From Ceratorhiza oryzae-sativae (Eukaryota > Basidiomycota > Agaricomycetes > Cantharellales > Ceratobasidiaceae), in the NCBI GenBank assembly GCA_030998015.1, contig JARWMV010000236.1:620001-684000 (forward strand): a DNA stretch of 64,000 nucleotides, read 5' to 3'. Below the pieces are notes generated by a model, which worked only from the letters and a program-made list of their open reading frames with translations, searched no databases and had not been told where the DNA came from. Numbering within the stretch: position 1 is the first letter of the stretch; every line of letters starts with the position of its first letter. Positions 48,208 through 61,355 of this stretch are shown here, piece after piece. Position numbers and translations under genes: made by a program.

Positions 48208-49316
48208 GCTACGGAGGATTAGCCGGCTGTGTCCCGATGACTTTTCCGTCAAGAACGTGTCTAGGCGGGCTCGTCAGGTATGCGCCAGCGATGTGATTGG
48301 CTACGTTGGCCGTTATGGAACAAGTCATTGTCGGAGAGCACTGCCTTGCACCTGTCGCATCTTATTCCCTTTTTCGGCCACCTGTTGACACAGACTAAGC
48401 GCGCGAGGGACGGGCCGTTTCGGGCAACATGGTGGCCGCACCACTGCAATCCTCTGCTTATCTTCTGCTCGGAAATCCAGGTGACAGACACGCATGCGTC
48501 TCAGCGGTGTCAGCTCGTTGCCCGACGGGGAAATATGATAATCCACAACTAGGCGATGGCGAGCATTAGGGTATTCAGAACAGGGCTGTGTTGGAATACG
48601 GATGAAACAAGCTAACAGAGCGGCCTGGAAAGGAGAGACCTTCCTCATAGTGACCGACTATGAGGGGCGAGAGTGAATCTTCCACCAGAAATTCCTGGCC
48701 GGCGACAAGTTGTGTCTTGTATCGCCCTATGGTGTTTTTCTCTCGAAAAGGAGGCTGTCCAACAAAGGATTCTTATATCACGTAATCAAAGGCTGTGTCT
48801 CAGTGCGCGATGCATATATCATATATTTCGTGCTCTTATAGATTATCCGCACGGTTTTCCCAGAGTTATAGACGATTCATCATAAAGGTGCGAACGATCT
48901 CTTATGAAATTTGGTCCAAAATTCAGTTGCTGGCCGTAGCCCCTCCACGCTCCGACACATGCGCAGGCACTCAGATTTCATCCTTTCTCGCAGGCAAGTG
49001 GCCATTTCCCACAGCATCACGGTCAATGAAAAATACAGGCTCACTCCACGAGGCCACAGATAAGACTTGGTACTACAGGTCTTGTGACGCTTTTTGCCAC
49101 TCTTGACAGCCTTGCCCAAAGTCCGACAACCGAGTGGCTAAGTGGTGGATGAAAAGCAACGCGTGGAAAGAGCTGACACGACAGCGCTGTGTCACCGTTA
49201 TAGTTCCTAGATCCATCGGGAGTGTGTTAGTTGCAGATACGTCAGGAGTAACGATAAAAGTCGCCCTCGGGGTCGCTCCGCATTAGGAAGACGTAAATGT
49301 AGCCCTAGCCAACGTT
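48208..49316. other. Gene-poor region
   Basis: No exon series, RNA gene or repeat recognised. Open frames here are short and without family features. Confidence 0.45.
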
Positions 49317-49589
49317 TCAACTGCGGGCAAGGTCGACAAGGCCGACACGATACTGGTTGGTATCGCAGTCACGGCCGCTTCCGAAGAAGTTCCCGTCAGC
49401 GGTCGACAAGGAGCTGTATACAGCACTGCCCAGCGAATCTGCGGATTTCCCACCAGGGCAATTGCACCGGAGGAGACCGAGCAGATAGTAAAATAATGGG
49501 TTCAAACTTACGTGCAATAGCAAAATGCTTCTCGACCTTCGAATAGTTGGCTTCCCGAACCAAACAAGACCTTTGTTGACCCCCACCAA
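49317..49589 (-). CDS. Unrecognised gene end or fragment
   Basis: An exon ending at 49317 reads DSLGSAVYSSLSTADGNFFG then SGRDCDTNQYRVGLVDLARS before the stop. It can be spliced to an upstream piece (ANYSKVEKHFAIA) by an intron with gtaagt donor and cag acceptor at about 49436-49512. Further upstream, minus-strand stretches such as KPILPLLDPQLNYRLHSGV and MGIGTALIDETGTEIT look protein-like but cannot be joined with confidence. Cys, Asn and aromatic content and the compact end suggest a secreted protein. I do not recognise the family; it may be a decayed gene. Confidence 0.3.
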   Translation of the reverse strand: MVGVNKGLVWFGKPTIRRSRSILLLHVSLNPLFYYLLGLLRCNCPGGKSADSLGSAVYSSLSTADGNFFGSGRDCDTNQYRVGLVDLARS

Positions 49590-50666
49590 GGATCGTTCTA
49601 CAAGGTATAGTGATCGTCATCAGGTTATCGGACTGTGTGTCTCCGTTCATCGCTCATCAGTTGCTAATTTTAGTAGACGGCGAAGCTCTGCACCTACCCA
49701 AAGTCTTTGAGGCGATCGCCAACTTAAAGTTATTTCCGTGCCAGTTTCATCGATGAGCGCGGTTCCTATTCCCATGGCCAGATTTTAGACATTTCGCAGT
49801 GAGCATATCTGAATGACGCGTCACCTGATCCTGCACCACATAGGCCAATATCAGCCCCTCGACAAACCAGAGGGATAAACGCAGATAGGTAGGCCATTGG
49901 CAAACCTGCCCAGTTGCGGTCTCAATGTCCGCGGTCCCATCTATCCGTCTGACCGTAACGCCACTATGAAGTCTGTAATTGAGCTGTGGATCGAGAAGGG
50001 GAAGAATCGGTTTCACCGTCTACAACATGAAGTACCCCCAATAAACAGAGGTCCAGAACCTTGATCCCTAGCTAAATACTGACGCTTCAGCATTTCGATT
50101 CCCCGGCACGATTATCGGTCACATACCTAAGAGGCGCAGATTCATGCTATTGGTATTATATTTTAATACCTCAATACATCAATAAACTATGTGCGTAGGC
50201 GCAGCTTGCCAATGCTGGAATAGTAATGAACCCAGCAACAATCCCTGAGAGTGAAATGAGGAATGAAGGATGTGTCAAAAAGAAGGTATAAAATTAGCAT
50301 AGCCGGTTGACATGATCGAACGGGGTGAGGGAAAGGCAAGCGTTTGAATGGATCCCGCTTGCGGAGAGCAAAAAGCGATTCGGTATGCCTTACTTTGGGG
50401 TTTCGCCCCTTAAATGACCCATCGACCCGCAGACCGTTTTTATCACTCATTTGATGACGAAGCAATCATTCATTGGGCGTTGCCAGACTTGCGGTATCTA
50501 GGGAAACAAGATAGAAGACATGACCATTCTATATTTTGAGATGACTGCAAAGCATAGACACTTGTCAAATAACGGTCATGTCAAGGGGTCACATAGAACA
50601 TGGCAAAAAGAAGAGCATACAAAGCTTGGGCTGCATAGCACATGATATGTTCAATCAACTACACAT
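49590..50666. other. Gene-poor region with possible remnant exons
   Basis: Apart from the minus-strand stretches mentioned for the fragment at 49317 (about 49740-50016), no gene is seen up to the end of the NADH dehydrogenase gene. Confidence 0.4.
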
Positions 50667-53430
50667 TTACAATTTGGACAAATCCCGCCCCCAAATCCCC
50701 CTAAGGATAGGGTTCAGCTTTAGTTAGGAGATTGTTGCACATAGGGTCACGTACCTGATACACCAGTCCAGCATGAGTAAAGCTCGAGTGCGCATCGAAA
50801 CCTGTTCACTCCAGTATATACTCCTCCATGCGTACATTGCAATCTGTGGCGATGGGGTCGCGGTAAATAGGAGCGAATATATCATCGACACAGTTGCTTA
50901 CTAGGCCACCCATGAACGATGAGCCTCCGAGATCAAATACAGCCTGTCCAGATGGTAAACTCGCGTTCAAATTAATCACAAAACCACACGAATACGTACC
51001 GCGTTTCCAATATATGCGAGGCTACCGAGATGCCTGTACTTGAAAGGATCACCGTAAGTTGCGTCATCATCTATGGGGATATCATTTTCGGCCAGAACCC
51101 GTTGTTGTTTGGCCAGCTTTGTCAACTTTGCACCTAAATATTTGCCTTGCTGTGAGGCAACCTGGGCGGTCTGTAAAGGCAGTGTTAAGCTATTGTCCCT
51201 ATTACAACAACGAAACACTTACGGCAGGCAAAGCTGTGATCTTATTCCCAAGTTCTTCCAGAAGAACGACCAACTCATTGAGACCGAGACTGCCGTCCTT
51301 ATCCTTATCATAGGCATCAAAGAGATCACGAAGTTTGGCAATATGTTGATCCGTCATTGGAAACCTTTTACGAATACGAGCAGCTAGGGATTTATTAGCA
51401 TCGAAGTGTGTGGGGTATTGATTATTGACTGACCCATTACTTCCCATTCCCCGTAATCGATTCGGCCATCCTTGTTTTTGTCGGCCTCGTCGACAAGTTC
51501 CAGCAGGTGGCTAACCACTGAGGTCTCGAGCTACGAAATGCTGCGTGATCTGGGGGTTATTCCTAAATATGAATGAATGACGTACAGTGCTGGCATCGCC
51601 TATAGCATATACTGTGCCGAGTGGGGCGCCTTTGACTCGGAGATGAGCGTCTACTTCGATTGCCTGCGATCGGTAAGCTACTGATGGCACCACATAACGG
51701 GATTACGTACCTTCTTGTGAACCTGATTTGGTAGTAAGTCACTGACACGCTGAGTGAATGGGTTCATTGCAATTCCCGTACTCCAGAGGACAAAGTTGGA
51801 CGGAATTGAGTATAGTGTCTTTTTGCCATCTGGTTCACGCTGCTCGTATTCGACATGGTCGGGATAGACAGCTTTAACTCGCGCATTTACGATCACGTTG
51901 ACGTCATCCCGGTTAAATTTTTGCTGAAGTATAATAGACGGATGAGCATTATGCCAGCATCATAGATCTGAGATTTACCTCTGCGTATTTCGAAATACTT
52001 TCCGAGTATGTGTTCAAAATATGGTCACTGTTAATAATTATTTAGAATGACATTTGGAATACAAATTCTAGAGCGCATACCGGGATTGAATAATGTGGAT
52101 CGACACTTCTTCACGCAGCAGCTTCGGATACTACAATATTCTGTGAGCATATAAGCACTACAATAACCGAAGATACCGACATATTGTATGATATCCTCCT
52201 GACATAAGTCGTAAATTTCCTAAAAGAAATAAATATGTGAGAGTGCCAAAATACGGCGTGTATCATACTAACCGCTGCAGTTTCTACACCTGTAGGGCCC
52301 CCTCCACAAATAACAAACGATAGAAGACGCTTGCGTTGTTCAGGGGTGGTCGTGGGTAATGAAGCAATCTCAAAGTTGTCTGAAACGGGGTAAGCCTAGG
52401 GTAAGGCCTATGGCTCGGTTCATGTTGAGTACACTTGCCTAAGATGCGTCTACGCATTGCCTGAGCATCGCGAATGTTCTTCAGCTGGAAACAGTTCTCG
52501 AGGCCAGGTACCCCGTGCTGAGCCGAAATCGATCCCACCGCGATAACAAGTTTATCGTACCTACCAAATCCGTTAATGATGTTAGCAAGAGAGAAACTCG
52601 CCACTCACGGTATGTACATCCGGTTCTTCATGCCGTGTTCGCCTATTGTCTCGACTTCGAGAAGTCGTTCAGAAAAGACGACATCAACCGCGGAACCGCA
52701 AATAAAATGACCATGAACTCGAGCAACCAATTTTCGCAAAGGCTCAATCAGGCTGCGTACATGCACAGTTCCAACAGCTGCTGAAGGGAGAAGAGGCGTA
52801 AAGTTGGTATACGTATCCGGCGAAACAATCGTAACATGATAATCTGTAGGTTTGAGTTTATCGAGGACACCAACAGCCTTCAAGCTTTAGTTAAATAAAA
52901 CGACGCGTGCAAAATTGAATGTGGGAACTTACACCCCATCCACCACCAACGATAACAAGCCGAGGTTTTGTCGACAGGGCCTTTGCTTCATCGCTTTCCT
53001 CATCGCCAACGAGAGAGCTCGCAATAGGAAGGTTCTTCGGTCCGCCGGTTGTAGGGTTCAGAGCCAGAGGGTTGACGGGCACGTTCTCAACGTGTTTATC
53101 CGTGTAAGTAAACGCATCATGAACAAAGATACCGGCGCCGATGAGGCCAATGCCAAGTGCCGCACTACCCAGTAAATAGCCAGACCATTTGAAACCAGTA
53201 ATACAACGTCGAATGAAGATCCTTGACGCAGAGGGTGGCAAGGGTGGCGGAGACCCAGGGGTGGGTGAGGGTGCGGCAAAGCGGGGGAAGGAAGTTCCAA
53301 ACCGAGACTGCTGAATGAGAATAGTGGGCACGATGGGTCGTCTAAAGTCCGTGGTTGGTCTGAAATGTCGTGAAATCGGTAACGAGGTCCTGGTGAGTGC
53401 CGCCGCTGCTGAGCGGGCGACATGGACCAT
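50667..53430 (-). CDS. NDE1: External rotenone-insensitive NADH dehydrogenase with EF-hands
   Basis: Type II NADH:ubiquinone oxidoreductase on the outer face of the inner mitochondrial membrane. The presequence (MVHVARSAAAALTRTSLPIS) is followed by a membrane anchor (SGYLLGSAALGIGLIGAGIF), the FAD site (LVIVGGGWGAVGVLDKL), the NADH site (FVICGGGPTGVETAAE) and YAIGDAST. Two canonical EF-hand loops lie between GDAST and the C-terminus: DKNKDGRIDYGE and DKDKDGSLGLNE, as in the calcium-regulated Neurospora NDE1. The C-terminal amphipathic block (YAWRSIYWSEQVSMRTRALL, GIWGRDLSKL) attaches it to the membrane. About thirteen exons are needed and all join in frame. The intron at 52380-52438 has a GC donor (G/gcaagt). 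Confidence 0.93.
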
Positions 53431-53673
53431 CGTGAACGGGTTGAAGGGGATGTGGTGGTGGCCGTTGTCCTCGCCTCCTCTGCAGACGAGCAAGTTGACG
53501 TCAGGGCCTTGGATCAGTCGATTGAACCCTAGGGCTAACATCACGTGCCGTTTGGTCACTCCAGTCCGTCGGGTGTCTACCACCACGAGCGGGGCTACTT
53601 TATCGCATAAAGAGAACTAAAAACCTGGTGCTGAGAGCGAGTCTTATTTATCTGGGGAAATACTTGGGCCGGC

Positions 53674-55543
53674 ATGTCAGATTCGGCCAGAACATGGAAT
53701 CTGCCCGCCAAGACAGAATATAGATTTGAACTCGAAGCAAACACCTCATTGGCCATAAGAGTGCGTGCTGGATTGATGTTGCACTCGGTTTCATGAAGTT
53801 TCAAACATTAAAAAATAGCTCAACTCTGGGAACGCCGAAGTATTCGGGGCCGAGCTTGCACCAGGAAGACTTTATCTCTTTGGTGGCGAATGCAAAGCAG
53901 CTGTTTTTACTTGGTATGGATGTGTTCTTGAGATGAGTTTGATCCATCTCTCTCTGTTTGACCCATGCCAACCATTGGATCAACCATATACGTTACAGGA
54001 CGACCCTCAACCGAGTATACGTCAGATGAGACTCCCATGGTACCACTAATCAACATACACACGGCCTTTGAACAAATGCGCGTTCAGGCTCACCGTGCGT
54101 TGACTGCTGGCCAACCTGAAACGACCAAAACTCGCCCTCCCCGAGTCTTAGTACTCGGTCCAGAAAATTCAGGCAAAACAAGCGCCTGCAAAACCTGGTG
54201 CAACTATGCAGTCCGAGGTCGGGGGTGGTGTCCCACTCTTGTCAATCTTGACGTTGCGGAAGTATGAGCGAATTTCTACTCTAGCAACCGTGTATTCAAA
54301 TCGCATTCACTAGGGCGGCTGGACAATACCTGGCACAATATCTGCTTGCCCGCTCTCGGCAGCGATCCCTACCTGTACTCCAGCGAATCCTTTCGGAGCA
54401 ACCGCAACCACAGCCCCAACAGCCCTCTCGTCCTCAGCGCTTCTGCCTGTAGTCTATTGGTTTGGCCACACTGATGTCAAAAGAAATAAAATGCTCATGG
54501 AACGCCTTATACGTAATCTTGCCGATAGCGTAAAGCAGAAGTTCAAGCAGGATTATACTCGTATGTGTGGTAGTCTTGTCTCCTAGACGATGCACGTAGC
54601 TCACCGAAACCTCAAAGTCAATGCCTCAGGATTTATTATCGATTCTCCTGCTGCATTTGCCGTCGCCGGCCCACAGGCTGACAACAGGTATAATTTGGTC
54701 AAGACGTGTGTTGATGCGTTTGGTGGTGGGTTCATTACTTGTTTAGCTTCCCGGCTGATAGAACAGCCCCCCACCCCAAGTGAACATAATTTTGGTTATG
54801 GGCAACGAGAAGCTTAACGTGGAGATACAGCGAATGTTTGGGAATTCTGGCAATGTAACTGTTCTGAAAGTGCCTAAATCTGGAGGGGTAAGTCGCGTTA
54901 CATCCGGTTTGCCGCGCTCTAAAACATGGCTGGATAGGTGGTAGAGCTCGATTACGCATACCAATCCAGAGTCGTGTCTTCTCAGATTCGCGCTTATTTC
55001 TATGGCACCCCGCTATACCTACCACCTTCAATAAATGCCGCGATGGCTCAACTGGGTGGAGAGGCCGCAACCGATATGACTTTGTCACCGTTTTCAACTA
55101 CCCTGGATGCAAATGATATTCGTATTTACAGAATAGGAGACAGTAGGTATCATTTGGTCTATTTCCTCGCACGTTTTTAACTTCCACTAGCAACTCTTGC
55201 CCCCACCTCCGCCTTGCCCATTGGTGCTACCCGGACGATTGGCGAGATGCAGCCCGTGAGGGTCGATCTCAACTCAGGAGGGCTTTTACACAGCGTCTTA
55301 GCTTTGCTGGCGCCGTTCGACTCGGATCCATCTGACGAGGCCCTTCTCAAACAAGAGGTGGCAGGATTCTTAATCATGTCAGTCTATCGTTATTCCTACC
55401 ATTGCCGAGCATTGATCCAAATAACATAACCTAGTACGGCCATTGATATGCAAAGGCGGAAGATCACAATTCTCTCCCCAAGCCCTGGATCTTTGAGCGG
55501 AAGGATTGCGTTGGCAGGGAGTTTGGAATGGCAAGATCGATAG
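53674..55543 (+). CDS. CLP1: mRNA cleavage/polyadenylation factor subunit Clp1
   Basis: Clp1 links cleavage factors at mRNA 3' ends and belongs to the polynucleotide-kinase-like P-loop family. Exon 1 (53674-53760) reads TWNLPAKTEYRFELEANTSL; exon 2 (53819-53936) reads GECKAAVFTWYGCVLEM; exon 3 begins at 53999 with RRPSTEYTSDETPM. Walker A is LVLGPENSGKTSACKTW. The central domain has GWTIPGTISACPL, PVVYWFGHTDVKRNKMLMER and GFIIDSPAAF, and the C-terminal domain ends TILSPSPGSLSGRIALAGS, LEWQDR. All nine or so exons join in frame. It is divergent from NDE1 (243 bp) and is followed on the same strand by FAN1. Confidence 0.93.
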
Positions 55544-55710
55544 ATCCTGTAGATATGAGTCGTAGACTCGCGGGATGTTTGGGCTTCAATTTGCAATGTT
55601 CATTAGCGCCGTGGTCGGTCCAGGCTCAGGCCTTCCACCTGCGTCCACCACCCAGCGGCCTTATTACATTCGTCATCCTCCTAAATTAAAGTCACACAAA
55701 CGCATCCCAT

Positions 55711-58700
55711 ATGCACCGGATATCTTCTAAGGGCTACAGTGTGGCTTTGATATTCTCTAAGGTTTGTTATAGTCGCTCGATGTTTCTTTGAAACACCGCG
55801 GAATCTTATATCTGGTCACGGCCGACATAGGCTGCAGACCTCGACCCCTTCGTAATACGGAAAAAATCTGTAGAAGAATCCCAGCTTCTACTTGACACGG
55901 AGCTACCTGGCTATGATTCAGGGACCACGGACAGCAGAGTTGAAACGATCGGGAAGAAATCAAAGAGAGCATGTATGTCACCAAGTTATTAGGTACGCTC
56001 GAATGCCCTTTACGTTTGACCAGCTAGTTAATTTCACAAATACATCTAGAAATGATTGACACGGTGCTTGAACACGAGGCTCATTTATTTAGTACATCAG
56101 AACGAGAACTGTTGCGCCAAATACAAGCTGTCGACTGTGAGCAGAAGCCCTTTCAACCTTTTGAGTGGCTTAACAGACAGTCTCAAGCTATCCAACAGTT
56201 CTTAATTTCTCGCCTCGTTCAGCGCAAACGAGGGAAATGGCACCGCGTGGATAGTCTTCTTTCGAAATACAGGCCTGATCTCATCAAATACTTGCATGTT
56301 TCCGAGGCAGATGTGCCTAGTAAATTGGCTCATGCACTGATCGCTTTATGCACAGATTGGAGAAAGAGAGAAGGGCCGACATTCGCTGCGCCCAATTCCA
56401 AGGAAATCATCGACTTGACCATGGATAGCGACGACGATGAGCCGACCCCTAAGGAGGAACCCACCCTTGCAGCCACATCCCATATTATTAATTCCGGTGC
56501 TTCGAGTGAGGATACCTCTACCTACTGCTTTGCACAAGATACGAGCTTTGCTACTCCTGCCGAGTTACTGGAATGTCTCACTCTTGACGAGCTTAAAGGG
56601 ACCGCGAAGAAATTGAAGATTACCAAGACAAAGCAGGCGCGCGAAGAGTTGATCAAAGCACTCTTGCGCTCCTCATCAACACAGACGACACTTCCATTCC
56701 TGTTGTCACTAAACCGTCGACTAAATCGTCATCGAAGGACAAAAATGACATGAAACAGTTTTTCTTTCAAGTCCCAACTAGAAAGATGTCTTTGCAAGAG
56801 CGGCGAGTGAGGGACACGTGCCACGAGATATTTGGTGCATGCTTCAGGCTGCATGATGAAGTGTTTCGAATTTTGCACCTTGTCAGTATAGTTTACTTTC
56901 GTAGGTACATGACCTTTTGCCTTGCATCACAAAGTACATCGTTTTACGCGCCTTTATTCATAGCACTCAATACTCTGAGTCCGAGTCTATTATGCTTTCA
57001 GCTATTCTAGCCACCGCTCACGTCCGCAACTTTCCCTCGTACGAGTATCGTCGCACCGCAGATATCTTCAAAACCCGAGCCGATATGATACGTTACACTG
57101 AATCGCTGCGCCTACAAGCAGAGATTGATGACATGGTTGGCGATGGGTCCACCGGTCGGATTACAGGTGCTAATCGCGACCGGCTAGAGGTCGCCAGGGA
57201 GGTTATTAAACGATGGAAGGGTATCTGGGACCGATGGAATTCGCTAGTCGCGTACTTCAAGGACAAACCACCATGTGATCGAGGACTCGAACGATTCGAA
57301 GACGGTAAGCTTAGAGGATAAATCGTATGCTGTCCACTAATTGCTTGTCTAGGCCATATTCTGACTCGTATTGTCTCCAAAGCTGCGCACTGTTTCGGTC
57401 TGCTAAAAGACTATGAGATGGAACTAAAACTTTGTTTTGCACTGGTTCGACAGACAAGATGGCAGCGTAGCAGAAGAGGAGGATGGTATGACCGAATCGC
57501 TCTCATATACACCAAATACATGGGGGGCGGGGATAAAAATCTTAAGAAAGCTCGCGACGTATTACTAGAAGCGTTAGGTGATGAGCTCGTTAATATTGGT
57601 ATGAATACCCTCACTTATTACTGCTTAAAAGCGACTTACTTCTGCCCTTAGGTAGCCGACCAAAATTGCTGAAGCGCCTCAGGAGGCTCGAGAAGACACT
57701 TTGTCTTCCAGCTGAGGAATATTATATTAGCGACTTTGGGCTTAGGGAAGCAACTCTGAGGACGATTGAAGGCGTCCGGATTTTTAAGCCTGCCCTTCCA
57801 ACCCATCAAGGCGTTTCGAGTGTCAAAGGCACAAACTTGGACAAAAGCGTAGATCACAAGGATCGATAGATTGACGATGACCGATCCAAAACCTCAACCG
57901 GCGCAAAAAGGAAAAACTATTTGGGCGGGCAAAGAGGGTGAAGTGAACGTTGAGACCTTTGCGTTGGAATATTATGCGACACATGGTTTCAAAGGGTAAG
58001 CCGTTTTACTCTTCCTCTACACCTGCTGATTGAATGATGTGATGGTGGTAGATTTCACTCGGAAGGTAGTATCATATCAACTCTGTTTGGGCTATTGTTT
58101 TGGGATATCCTCTTTGCTCCAGTCCCAGGAGCATTCGAAACACCCTACCAGTCCGCCCCCTTGGACCTCTTCCATGATTCATTCGTGTCGGCGCGAGAGA
58201 ATCTTATCAAGGCTAGAATCGATGAGCTAACCAATGATGAAGGTGCCGCTCGACGACTTATTGAGGCCGTAGACAAACGCGAGAGAGGACAATGAGACCT
58301 GGTGCATTGGCGTGCGCTGGGATCAATTCCAGAGGGATTCATTGCTTGAGATAGTAGAGGTGGGTACTGTTCGGCGATTATACTCATCGTTAGATCAACC
58401 TTGATTTCAGTGCCTCGGGGGGCGTGCGTTGGCGACTATATGCCAACTGTTAGCGGAGGAATACGCTTACAGGGGAGGAGGTGTCCCTGACCTGTTCATT
58501 TGGAACTATGCTGAGAAAACCTGCAAGTTTGTCGAAGTCAAAGGTCCAGGGGACCAGCTTTCCGAAACTCAGAAGGTTTGCTCTTCATAACATCATTTTC
58601 AGGACGCTTATTCTAGTCTGCTGCTGCAGGTCTGGATTGATGTCCTTCTAGAAGCTGGTGTAGATGTTGAGCTTTGTCGCGTATACGAATTAGGCAAAAC

Positions 58701-59823
58701 TCCCTCTACTCGTGTCAAAAAAGAAAAATCGCGAGGCCGCGCAGCGAGCAAAGGCCGTGTTTCAAACTCGCGGCGCAAGTCAAGTGGCCCCAGTAATGAC
58801 CAAGATCCCCAGCCCCAACCGGAGGAAGAAGATGAAACCTGGAGTTCTAGCGACGACGGTGATGGTGACCATGGAGGTGCACCTCGGTCCGAAGGCCAAG
58901 ATATGAATGTAGAACAGCTTGCTCCCATTGAGCGCGATCGAACACCCAGAAGTCTAACACAAGGTCAACGCAGCGATAGGCACTCTGTAGACCAAAGTGG
59001 CCATCATGGTGCTCCTGTTGCTGAAGCTAGTGTGCCTGGCGAACGAGATGGTCAGGTGCTTGAACAAGACCCACATCAAGAAACCGGCCACACGAAAAAA
59101 TGGCTCAAGGTCAGCGAACCCATCAGCGCGGCCACACCTGCCCGAAGAAGTTCCCCGTGCTCAACCCCTATACGAGAGAACCCAGGGGATGCTGCGCGGG
59201 TGCATACACCAACCCCCAAACGAAGCGAAGATATAGCAGCATCTACCTTCACCTCGATTCAGCACAAAATCAAGAATGAGCCACTAAGTCCAAGGAGGAT
59301 CGATCTTTCGTATAGGCCTAGCGCTAGCACACATGCGAATCAAGATAATCTTACCCAAGAGGCTACCATTCCCGAAACCCCTCAAGCATCCTCCCGACCA
59401 ACGTACACTACCGATCCAAGCCTCGTTACCCGACCAACTACTACCAATGAGCAATGGTGCGATGGGCCAGTTCCGCAGGTCAAGATGGAACAAGAGGAGA
59501 ACGAAACTGCAGTCGAAGGGCATCGGGATTCGATCATAGTACCTTCGCCCAAACGAAAGCGCATAGAATCTGTGGTACAGACAGCTATGCAACCTCTTCA
59601 CTCCGACTCCAACCCGCATCAACCAGACGCTATGCAGATCGATATAGCCCGGAATCGAACGCCTCGCAAACGAAATAGGACCTCAGACCCACGAGATATA
59701 GCATCAAGTCCGCAAGACTGGGAAAAGAAATGGCCAGACGTGTTTCCTAAGTGGGTGGGTGACTTGGCAGACAAGGACTCAGATGGAGACTACGAACCAT
59801 CTCAATCTCAGCCGCAATCGTGA
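55711..59823 (+). CDS. FAN1: Fanconi-associated nuclease 1 (FAN1), with long C-terminal tail
   Basis: Structure-specific nuclease for interstrand crosslink repair. Recognisable blocks are ESMYVTKLLEMIDTVLEHEA, RKRGKWHRVDSLLSKYRPDL (N-terminal DNA-binding part), a SAP-like segment (LTLDELKGTAKKLKITKTKQ), a TPR-like part (RRGGWYDRIALIYTKYMGGG, RPKLLKRLRRLEKTL), FHSEGSIISTLFGLLFWDIL and the VRR_NUC site GGGVPDLFIWN...CKFVEVKGPGDQLSETQKVW. No UBZ finger is seen. After the nuclease comes about 375 residues of charged, Ser/Pro-rich disordered sequence with nuclear-localisation-like PKRKR and TPRKRNRT. Exons 1-2 (55711-55761, from 55831) are tentative. The frame breaks near 55966, 56670, 57868 and 58293; family blocks flank each break, so base errors are likely, though 57868 is unresolved. 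Confidence 0.82.
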
Positions 59824-59998
59824 TGATCTCGTTCGTATCTACGAAAGCACCAATCGTTATAAAATTTGTGCACAACTTACCGACATGCAGCCTATTTGTA
59901 CTTTACTCTGCTGATCCTCTCTGTCTTATTATATTCTAGAATTCAAACAATTCATGATGCATCATAGTAATAATACAAATTTCAGCTACTCCTACACA

Positions 59999-61355
59999 TT
60001 ACGACGACGGTGGGTATTCCTTGTAGAACTTGGCCAAATCTTCGACATCCTCCTTGCTCCCAAGGAATACGGGGCACCGCTGGTGAATGCTCGTTGGCTT
60101 GATATCAAGGATGCGCCCGGTGCCAGTAATCGCTAGACCCCCGGCTTGTTCCGTAAGCATTGCCATTGGGAAAGCCTCGTACAGGATTCGCAGCTTTCCA
60201 TTTTTGCTCTTCTTGTCGTTAGGATAACCAAAGATGCCACCATAAAGGAGCGTGCGGTGAACATCGGCAACCATAGATCTATACGCATGTTAAATACGAA
60301 TTCTTTAGAATCAAAGCACAATAAAACTCACCCAATATAACGTGCAGAGTATGGTGGCTTGCCGCTCTTGGGGTATTTAATCGACTCCAAGTATTTAAGT
60401 ACGGGCTCGTGGAAGTACATCGAGTTACCCTCGTTGAACGAATAAATCTTTCCACGCGCAGGGATCTTGATCTGCAAACGGGAATCGCATAAGCCCTAGC
60501 TCAAACGGTACGCATACAACTTACATCGGGGTGAGTAAGGATAAACTCGCCAAGTGCATTGTCGAGGGTATAGCCGTTTACGCCATTGCCCATGGTAAGC
60601 ACCAAGTTGGCCGAAGAACCGTACATGGTGTCCAGCCGCAACCATCTCGCTCCCAGGGCGCAGTACATCATCAATGGTGCCCTTGGAGCCGGGTTGCTAC
60701 ATGACAAACTTGGATCAGTTTTCGCGCCAAGGCAATCTTTGCGCTACTTACAATTTTGTAGATCCCGAAGATGGTACCGATATTTACACCTGCGTCGATG
60801 TTTGACGAGCCATCTAGCGGATCGAAGACAACGCAGTATTTGCCCTAGTTCAGGGTGTTGGTTTAGGTCTGACGGTAAGAAGCTAGAATTGGTATACCTT
60901 TAACCTGTCCTCGACAATGACGGCTTCATCTCGCTCCTCGGAGACGAGAACCGAAGTCTTGCCACACGCCCGCAATGCGTTGACCATGATATCATCCGCG
61001 AGCACGTCAAGTTTCTTTTGCTCCTCACCCTGCACGTTCGTTCGCCAGCCAACCCGACCCTATCGGTACACATTAAGTACTTGACGATAGAAAGTACAAC
61101 CGAGAAAGAAAAAAAAACTAACAAGTTGATCAGACGTGCCTTTCGCACGTTGGTCGCGATAAACTTGGACGTGACCTGGATCGCGTTCAAGAGCAAGGTG
61201 AGGTCACCAGTGGCGGCGGGACCTAACCGGAACTGCTCCGCCAAAACAGAGCTATGCACATTGTCAGCTCTCGAACGGCAAAGAAACACAAGTAGATGCG
61301 GGTGTTACCGGGTGAGAGTGATGAGATCAGTGCTGGGGAGCTGCTCGTCGGACAT
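59999..61355 (-). CDS. FBP1: Fructose-1,6-bisphosphatase
   Basis: Gluconeogenic enzyme hydrolysing fructose 1,6-bisphosphate. The start [16 protein letters not shown] is joined to [20 protein letters not shown] by the first intron. Then [20 protein letters not shown] and [11 protein letters not shown], the metal site [14 protein letters not shown] with [49 protein letters not shown] and [19 protein letters not shown]. The stop follows KEYPPSS at 59999. About seven exons. Near 60630 two bases seem lost in the stretch expected to read [17 protein letters not shown]. It is tail-to-tail with FAN1 (175 bp). Confidence 0.94.

Noticed and set aside
53914..53998. Apparent missing acceptor in CLP1 after FTW
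   Set aside because: Extending exon 2 to 53936 (YGCVLEM) and using donor gtttga with acceptor acag at 53998 restores the family sequence.
56905..56970. Apparent frame break in FAN1 after IVYFR
   Set aside because: An intron from gtacat to attcatag joins YFR to STQYSESES in frame, so no base error is needed.
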